DNA of 64,000 nt, taken from contig NW_019091363.1 in the NCBI RefSeq assembly GCF_001949145.1, forward strand, positions 735,871 through 799,870, in the 5' to 3' direction. The DNA is from Acanthaster planci (Eukaryota; Echinodermata; Asteroidea; Valvatida; Acanthasteridae). Position numbers and translations under genes: made by a program. The notes below the pieces were generated by a model. The model saw only the letters and a program-made list of their open reading frames with translations. It was not told the origin of the DNA and ran no database searches. Shown in pieces: positions 60,601 to 64,000 of this stretch (positions are counted from its first letter, which is position 1; every line of letters starts with the position of its first letter).

Positions 60601-63600
60601 ACATTAAAGGGTCCACACAATGAATTTTCCTTAGACACACTTTCAGTGTATGAAAACTGTCTGACATCCTTTGGGGGTGTACTGAAAAGTGCACATTTTT
60701 AAAGATTTGAACTTGTTTAAACTTTTCTAAACAACTTACGGCACTGTTGCCGTAATGTCGATCAGGGAAAACAATGTTAATTTTATGTTTTTTTATTCCA
60801 ATTTTGAACACAAAATTTACTCCTTGAAACATTTTTAAGAAAGAGTTGGTCGTTGGCCGATTACCATGTACCTGCAGAACAATAAATCATCAAATAAAAG
60901 GACATTTTGGATGGCAAAAATATCAAACATTCCATCTTTTTTTCAGAAATCATGAGTTCTGTTCACGAGTGTGGATATTTGCAATTAACATAAAAACCCA
61001 AAAGATGGCAAGGTACCCTTTAAAATGGCAACACAAAAAATTGAAAGTAATTGAAACGAAAGGTGCATTTTCAAGGGTTGAATTAAAAAAAATCTGCACT
61101 GCGTGGATTCTCTAACCCTAACAATCCCAGATCCTTCAAAATCCATCTGGTGGTTTATGCTTGATTTTTCCTTGATTGATGGAAGTAGAACCCTTCTCTA
61201 TTACTCAACATGCATAAAAGGGGTCAATGTCTTTAACGTTTACCTTAGAAGGACTGCCATTGGCCATTTGAGGTATGGCGGACACAATAGGAGGGCGCTA
61301 TTTGGTCGGGATAAAATCTTTTATGTTTACTCTAAATTTACACACTTCAAATAGCGCCCTCCTACATGCATTGTGTCTGCCACGCTGCTAACAGGTTAAT
61401 TGGTTTCCAACAGTGAGGAGTATTGTGGAGGATGCAGAATGGTTCACTGCAAAGTTACAATCGATGCAGATGTTCTCATTGCCATGACTAGAATGGACGC
61501 ACCAAGATTTACCTGTGTCTGTTGTTGGTTACTTGTTTCAACGTCAGCGAACGTTTCCTGGAGCTGGTTGATGAGTTTTTCTTGGCTCTCCGCCTCCTTA
61601 CGTCTGTGGAGAGTTCAAGTAAGGAGGCCAACTAAGTCATGACGGAGAGTTTAGGGAAGGCTCCAACACATTACTAAAGATGCGTAAGTCACCCAAGGAG
61701 CAAAATTGCATGACATGTAATACCTGGGTGCACACTTTTTCTGTTTCTGTGGTTGAACCCCAAAAGGCGAAAATCGGACAATGGATCTATTTGAGTTTAA
61801 AACTGGGAAAAAAAAACCAAGCTAAAGTAGTGACTTGACTGAGGCCCCAGCTCTAGATTAGATTTTACTTTTGTCTTCAATATAAAGTCCTCACATGGTT
61901 GTAGACTAAATTGCAGTCCTAGTAATTCCAGACTCGCGGGGGTCAGACACAAGTCCAAGACAATGTCAACATTGTAAAAAAAAAGGACTCTAAAGTCCAA
62001 GTCTACATTTGAGCAATGGTTCGAATCAACTCAAGCTCCATTCCATTCTCGAGTTTCTAGTCTTATTTGTCCACAATCTTGGCCTCGGATTTGGATCATG
62101 CATGATCTTACTACTTGCCTGAGTTCAAGAACTGAGTTCCTACCAACGATGGTGTCATTCAGTTTGGTCTGCAGGTCCACGATAGCTGTCCGAAAGTGAA
62201 GCTTCTGCTTCTCACAGATATCATTACACTGTGCACAAATTGACAGTTATCAAGTCAATAAAGCCAAGATTGATAAGTTAGGAGGAATTAGACAAATGGG
62301 TTGAGTGACAGCAGAGGACGCTGTATGAGGATGCATGCTGTGAGAACATTGGGAAATGTTTAATGATAGATCTAAAGAGCATTTGAAGGACATCCTTTTG
62401 CCGTGCTATGAAATGCAGTCTAAAATCCTCTGATTCGCTGGAAAGTGATCATAAGACAAGTCAATTGAAGGCAGAGCAGGAAAATGAGGAAAAATGTTGG
62501 TGGGTCGAGGGAAAAAACTGCAACCAATCAGAGACTGACAAAGAATCCAAGAGTTGCATTTGGCCACAGTAGTGGTAGTAGGAAGAGGGGCTTGACGTGG
62601 CATCGCATGGCCACTAGGTGACCGTGGCGACCAACTTTCAGTAGGCCTGCTGGCTTTTTCCCCTAGTAGGTTCAACCAAGCTTGTCAAGTCAATAGGGCA
62701 GTGGTCAGAACAGCTGCAACTCATCTCACCAAGTTGGGGTGGGGATGCGGGCAAGCAACCCGACCTTGTAAAAATTTGTCTCGCTTTGAATGCCTACTCT
62801 GACATAAATCTTTCTGGGTCGCCTGACCAATGCAATCCAGCTCAACATGCTCAACATATGCAGCAAGGTATGAGACGGAGNNNNNNNNNNNNNNNNNNNN
62901 NNNNNNNNNNNNNNNNNNNNNNNNNNNNNNNNNNNNNNNNNNNNNNNNNNNNNNNNNNNNNNNNNNNNNNNNNNNNNNNNNNNNNNNNNNNNNNNNNNNN
63001 NNNNNNNNNNNNNNNNNNNNNNNNNNNNNNNNNNNNNTGCTCAAGGTAGAGATGAAGGTGAAAAATTAATAAGATCTGCCACTCTGAATACGTCATCAAG
63101 ATTGCTTGAGCAAGGAAATTAAGGAGCCCTCACGAACCTCTTTCAGTTTTGTGTCAAGGTGCAAAACCTGAGCTTTGGTGTCCTCTAGCTGCTTTTCTAG
63201 TAGGCTCCTGAAAAAAAGACACAAATTGGCCAAGCTCGTCAAAGATTGCCAAAGTTAAACAGGGAGACTCTTTAAAGCAAAGTTTTGGTATTTTATCACA
63301 AGTGCCCCATTTCTAGCCACTTAGGAGAAAACATGGTGGGCAATTTCCAGAAGATAAAGACTGGATTATTTTTTGAGTTATTTTCAGGTCTTCAAAATAC
63401 TGGAAAAATTGGGACATTTTACACCGTGGGTAAACTGTGACTGTTCAAATTGAAGAAAATAACATGTAACTACATGTATTTTTTGTTCTGTAATGCAGTC
63501 AAAGTACATTATTAAATTTTTGAAATTGTCATTCACCTTGTTGCAGGATTAGAAAGTGGAAGCTCTGGCACTGTCGGGTGTTGGAACGGTTCTGTAATCA

Positions 63601-64000
63601 AACCCCCTGCCGAATATATCCGGTGATGGCTGTCAACCATGGGTACAGTCAAGGGGTCGGCAGGAGCAGCACTGGTGCATTTGGCAGGACTGGACATGCT
63701 CAGAATCAGCGGGTGCTGATCAGGTACCTCGTCACCGACCTCGGGCACAGCGGGCTCACGGTGGGGGCCAGTAGTGAGCGAGACAGGCAGGGCTGGTGGT
63801 GATGAGCTGGCAACATGAGTAGTGCTGGTAGGAGTGAGTGGGGTTACGGTGGAGGAGTCTGTGGAGGCAGGCTGGCCCAATTGGGAAGGCTGGCCCGATT
63901 GGGAAGGCAAGGAGGAAGTTGTGGCCTTGGCAGCTGACAGTGCCTTTGCAATTGATTCTCGGTTCTGCTGAGCTAGCTGTCTCAGCTGTGCTCTGAGATG
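43428..64000 (-). CDS. CCDC158: CCDC158 orthologue, 21 exons, 5' end outside the window
   Basis: This is a long coiled-coil protein. Twenty-one exons join with matching phase at all 20 junctions and give 1364 residues plus stop (residue 1 here is the first codon at 64000). Parts: a Pro/Ser/Thr-rich region (about 35-150), an almost unbroken heptad-rich coiled coil (about 155-945), a Ser/Thr/Lys/Arg-rich linker (about 946-1275) and a short C-terminal coiled coil. From memory, human CCDC158 (about 1110 residues) has equivalents in order: EKQK...VDLQTKL, MQ(K/R)Q(I/V)TAKR, VRLKLKH-like followed by KELQ, SPV-SLL, and a terminal MIR-Q--R. Vertebrate CCDC158 is poorly characterised and its cellular role is not established. 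The gene is transcribed right to left; introns of 0.2-1.1 kb are usual, but the fifth is 4.6 kb because of insertions. Confidence 0.88.
44158..44337 (-). CDS. CCDC158: CCDC158 exon t, residues 1275-1334
   Basis: Acceptor ATGAATTTAG (weak pyrimidine tract), chosen because it alone matches the incoming phase 1; a stronger-looking TTCTGTCAG at 44298 would break the frame. Donor GTAAAC. It encodes TVCKQPISVSQKSDIAPFLG, then the second coiled coil (LRIQNERLKRLQDKLQGLSK), matching the RLESLQ-LVEDL region of the human protein. Confidence 0.82.
45335..45685 (-). CDS. CCDC158: CCDC158 exon s, residues 1158-1274
   Basis: Acceptor GTCTCTCACCAG, donor GTAAGT. It encodes MTAPLLTSSPVKEDREPKTE and onward: several proline-directed Ser/Thr sites (LSSVPAARDSPRTTPEP, TPERNRTPDLSP) and RSPVASLLGVSP, like the KSPVHSLLTSS motif of human CCDC158. 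A disordered linker. Confidence 0.87.
46200..46279 (-). CDS. CCDC158: CCDC158 exon r, residues 1131-1157
   Basis: Acceptor GAATTTTTCAG, donor GTAGGT. It encodes TLQEPKETNTKESGYSTTPM then TRQGKP. Phase 2 in, phase 1 out, and both neighbours agree. Too short and low in complexity to compare across species. Confidence 0.78.
46684..47249 (-). CDS. CCDC158: CCDC158 exon q, residues 943-1130
   Basis: Acceptor TTTCTGATCAG, donor GTGACT. It starts ELQRAVTRPSPSASIPSKLS and continues as a basic Ser/Thr/Lys/Asn-rich linker, with one helical block (LSKLLTDEELRSLLLEMYGI). ELQ at the same place in the human protein marks the change from coiled coil to linker; the human LKQLLQELRSVI block resembles the LSKLLTDEELRSLL helix here. 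Confidence 0.87.
47903..47995 (-). CDS. CCDC158: CCDC158 exon p, residues 912-942
   Basis: Acceptor TTTATTCTTAG, donor GTTGGT. It encodes ASKKHSECRTVIERLEQDIV then RLKLKHQLEIK, closely matching the human ECQDII-RQEQE-VRLKLQH-LDVK region that ends the main coiled coil. Confidence 0.92.
48587..48745 (-). CDS. CCDC158: CCDC158 exon o, residues 859-911
   Basis: Acceptor CTAATTATCAG, donor GTGAGG. It encodes EKSALVVERDRYKVQVSELT through SSVVAKLEASLKK, 53 codons, phase 0 at both ends, coiled coil. Confidence 0.88.
48790..48983. mobile_element. 194-bp inverted-repeat element with 12-bp direct-repeat flanks
   Basis: The arms ATGTTGTGTTTGAGTCCATC then ACAAGTC (left) and GACTTGTGATGGACTCGAAT then ACAACACT (right) are inverse copies. 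The identical 12-mer TACCATAGGCCA lies immediately outside both ends (48778-48789 and 48984-48995). ACAAGTCC motifs repeat inside. A long target duplication excludes Tc1/mariner and Harbinger; Mutator-like elements make 8-11 bp duplications and are the nearest match. It is in the CCDC158 intron between residues 858 and 859. Confidence 0.8.
49529..49641 (-). CDS. CCDC158: CCDC158 exon n, residues 821-858
   Basis: Acceptor TTTGCTGTGCAG, donor GTAAGG. It encodes VRVAESMQRQVTAKRSEIDM and LQSEIHWLNECLDVLRK. This is the strongest match to human CCDC158 in the gene (a KVA--MQKQITAKR-QID-LQS segment). Confidence 0.92.
50013..50181 (-). CDS. CCDC158: CCDC158 exon m, residues 765-820
   Basis: Acceptor GTCTCCGCCAG, donor GTCGGT. 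It encodes MDLMSVEGEKLKANLLEMEE then NHRRDVSRYKTKIQGLQREL. The final G joins CT of the next exon to give Ala. Phase 0 in, phase 1 out. The internal Met is not a start. Confidence 0.87.
51311..51502 (-). CDS. CCDC158: CCDC158 exon l, residues 701-764
   Basis: Acceptor CCAACACCCAAG, donor GTACCC. It encodes ELQDSKLLQENLKKKLKIRE, then KRLQSLEEDKKRLQEEAQ and on to AKTQ. It is dense in Lys, Glu and Leu, and corresponds to the LKELKILKDKKDAKIRELEA region of the human protein. Confidence 0.87.
52038..52181 (-). CDS. CCDC158: CCDC158 exon k, residues 653-700
   Basis: Acceptor CTTGGTGCAG, donor GTCGGT. It encodes VNEKEEQCSRLQEQTSSMAH through LKEILDRQTE, phase 0 at both ends. It corresponds to the region with EKD--I--L-QQ----- in human CCDC158. 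Confidence 0.87.
52565..52924 (-). CDS. CCDC158: CCDC158 exon j, residues 533-652, tandem donors
   Basis: Acceptor TATCTGACAG. The largest fully coiled-coil exon (120 codons), from VLLIEESSKHRMVALTDDMT to SARDQLQVQ. The end reads CTGCAG-GTGCAG-GTGGGA, so two in-phase donors lie 6 nt apart; use of the first would end the exon at 52571 and drop Val-Gln. Antisense open frames over this exon are shadows. Confidence 0.87.
53456..53653 (-). CDS. CCDC158: CCDC158 exon i, residues 467-532
   Basis: Acceptor GCTTTCACAG, donor GTGAGA. It encodes ESAALAQANAETLQAKNCQL through STRQAEEK, 66 codons, phase 0 at both ends, coiled coil. Confidence 0.88.
54316..54435 (-). CDS. CCDC158: CCDC158 exon h, residues 427-466
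   Basis: Acceptor ATTTTGTCAG, donor GTAGGA. It encodes CDTLSSDLEILQQQYRASLE and VKNQLHDQIQKLEQQLHDAK. Exactly 40 codons, phase 0 at both ends, all coiled coil. Confidence 0.88.
54982..55096 (-). CDS. CCDC158: CCDC158 exon g, residues 388-426
   Basis: Acceptor TTGTCCTGCAG, donor GTAGAT. It encodes EQAQKQLGGKADQITELQQR and onward; continuous heptads. EQA- follows directly on the previous exon as in the human protein. Confidence 0.87.
55500..55610 (-). CDS. CCDC158: CCDC158 exon f, residues 351-387
   Basis: Acceptor TTTTTTTCCAG, donor GTAAGT. It encodes LRSLREEHEKQLNAATERAQ and NARKQTLSLQSQLALT, matching the EHE-----T--A--AR-Q--S-QSQ block of human CCDC158. Phase 2 at both ends. Confidence 0.88.
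57393..57411. repeat. Solitary MITE family A terminus
   Basis: ACAGGCAATTCACAATAG matches the terminal sequence of the copy at 58530-58695 (in its inverse, CAGGCAATTCACAAC). No partner end is seen nearby, so it is a relic end or a target-like remnant. Confidence 0.45.
57599..57655. repeat. (GA)n microsatellite, about 28 units
   Basis: Uninterrupted GA dinucleotides inside the large CCDC158 intron. On the minus strand it makes a spurious Leu-Ser repeat within an open frame. Confidence 0.98.
57950..58529 (+). pseudogene. Second decayed Ty3/gypsy element, upstream pol part
   Basis: On the plus strand, antisense to CCDC158, broken frames encode ELNDHQTDEMKKLLSEHPET followed by ARTDVVKHTVHTTSA (about 58320-58420). 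This is the usual linker before the gypsy reverse transcriptase, in which a R/G-TDVV-H-I-T phrase precedes the polymerase. A PSRSPWAS-like motif from 58502 begins the first reverse transcriptase block and is cut by the MITE at 58530. Earlier sequence may be gag but is too eroded to call. Confidence 0.65.
58530..58695. mobile_element. Palindromic MITE, family A, copy 3, inserted in gypsy pol
   Basis: The arms are almost perfect inverses (TGCACCTCCAAGAGTTTGCA then ACATGATGGCCAATCACAA on the left; the inverse on the right) around a short centre with TCTGTCGACC/GGTCGACAGA. It interrupts the reverse transcriptase between its SPWAS motif and the following LLLKTKKG. It is the youngest-looking of the three copies, because its arms differ least. 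Confidence 0.85.
58696..59533 (+). pseudogene. Second decayed Ty3/gypsy element, reverse transcriptase and RNase H
   Basis: Legible blocks in order: LLLKTKKG (58698), ETGNAKCMSTIDLTEGYWQV (about 58818-58877), a remnant of the MP-GMQNAPATF block near 58920-58955, the connection region (TAPINVMWNDACEYAFQLLK, about 59158-59217) and an RNase H end with FTIQTGHKPLTWL (59362) and a DHEPGTNNNADAL stretch near 59480. The catalytic YxDD box is not found. Frameshifts and stops are frequent. It differs in sequence from the element at 9.5-13 kb, so it is a separate family. No integrase follows. Confidence 0.8.
59534..60243. other. CCDC158 intron sequence, nothing recognised
   Basis: Includes runs of G and C at 59830-59839 and 59861-59870 with inverse flanks (TTGGGGGGGGG... 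/ ...CCCCCCCCCCAA) and a TGGCAAA repeat, forming a small foldback around 59820-60050. No gene. Confidence 0.4.
60244..60560 (-). CDS. CCDC158: CCDC158 exon e, residues 246-350
   Basis: Acceptor TTCTAAAAG, donor GTATGT. It encodes VLQDASLRVSSLHMELQACS, then a less heptad-like part with THR-SGPVDSE, then returns to coiled coil (LEHYEKELEGMRQKVGKAEL). The AT left at the end is completed by G of the next exon (Met). The position agrees with the less helical insert between coiled-coil parts of the vertebrate protein. Confidence 0.85.
61277..61382. mobile_element. Foldback element in a CCDC158 intron
   Basis: GGCGGACACAATAGGAGGGC then GCTATTTG is the inverse of CAAATAGCGCCCTCCTA and TTGTGTCTGCC on the right, apart from an 8-nt extra segment (CATGCA region) in the right arm. 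It lies in the intron between the exons at 61513 and 60560. Confidence 0.75.
61513..61603 (-). CDS. CCDC158: CCDC158 exon d, residues 215-245
   Basis: Acceptor CTCCACAG, donor GTAAAT. It encodes RKEAESQEKLINQLQETFAD and onward to QQQTQ, corresponding to the R-RES-SQE-L-NQLQ segment of human CCDC158. Phase 2 in, phase 0 out. Confidence 0.87.
62119..62228 (-). CDS. CCDC158: CCDC158 exon c, residues 179-214, GC donor
   Basis: Acceptor GTGCACAG. It encodes CNDICEKQKLHFRTAIVDLQ and onward, matching the EKQK...VDLQTKL block of the human protein. The reading frame is kept only if the exon runs to CTCAG followed by GCAAGT, a strong match to the GC-AG intron consensus. The nearer GTAGGA at 62133 would give phase 1, which does not fit the next exon. 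Confidence 0.82.
62881..63037. other. Assembly gap, 157 N
   Basis: Unresolved bases in the CCDC158 intron between residues 178 and 179. The 26 bases before the gap (62855-62880) equal those before the gap at 32165. No coding sequence seems to be lost, because the flanking exons are in phase. Confidence 0.98.
63138..63207 (-). CDS. CCDC158: CCDC158 exon b, residues 155-178
   Basis: Acceptor TTTTTTTCAG, donor GTTCGT. It encodes SLLEKQLEDTKAQVLHLDTK then LKE, the first heptads of the main coiled coil. Phase 2 in, phase 0 out. Confidence 0.85.
63537..64000 (-). CDS. CCDC158: CCDC158 exon a (partial), residues 1-154
   Basis: The frame is open from the window edge. It starts with a short helical stretch (HLRAQLRQLAQQNRESIAKA), then a low-complexity Pro/Ser/Thr/Gln region with two near-repeats (SQSGQPSQLGQP) and several acidic residues. 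It ends PLSNPATR with AG before the donor GTGAAT (phase 2). The low-complexity part is not something I can match to the vertebrate protein. Confidence 0.8.

Overview
The window is nuclear DNA from an animal, most likely a marine invertebrate deuterostome (amphioxus, hemichordate or echinoderm; I cannot decide which). The basis is an intron-rich gene with consensus GT-AG junctions, AT-leaning sequence full of ACATGT/TGTACATG palindromes, many short terminal-inverted-repeat elements, and decayed Ty3/gypsy retrotransposons. It is not bacterial, so operons, ribosome binding sites and similar features do not apply. Two runs of N (32165-32253 and 62881-63037) show it is a draft scaffold.

Right third (43428 to beyond 64000, minus strand): one real gene, the orthologue of CCDC158, a long coiled-coil protein. 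I resolve 21 coding exons whose splice phases agree at every junction. They give 1364 in-frame residues and the natural stop; the 5' end lies outside the window. One intron needs a GC donor and one exon has tandem donors 6 nt apart. Its introns hold several insertions: a decayed gypsy element itself hit by a MITE, a 194-bp inverted-repeat element flanked by 12-bp direct repeats, another foldback, and a (GA)n tract.

Left two thirds (1 to 43.4 kb): no intact gene that I can support. It is a graveyard of repeats. Position 1-949 is the 3' end of a GC-rich LTR retrotransposon with a complete 272-bp LTR. From about 8.3 to 13.0 kb lies a gypsy element with protease, reverse transcriptase and integrase remnants. 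Two related segments (6.6 and 13.5 kb) carry pairs of hairpins that look like histone mRNA 3'-end signals. A hAT-like element sits at 16.0-16.7 kb. Between 20 and 29 kb there is a cluster of inverted-repeat elements and old duplications, including four copies of a short fold-back core that is better conserved than its surroundings, and one segment that recurs in diverged form at 3.9-5.6 kb. At 32.9-33.5 kb is a broken exon of a DUF3987-like protein with three in-frame stops.

The window therefore reads as one conserved gene beside a repeat-rich intergenic region. The most interesting unexplained signals are the four-copy fold-back core at 20.5-27.3 kb, the histone-type hairpin pairs, and the shared 26-nt sequence that abuts both assembly gaps.
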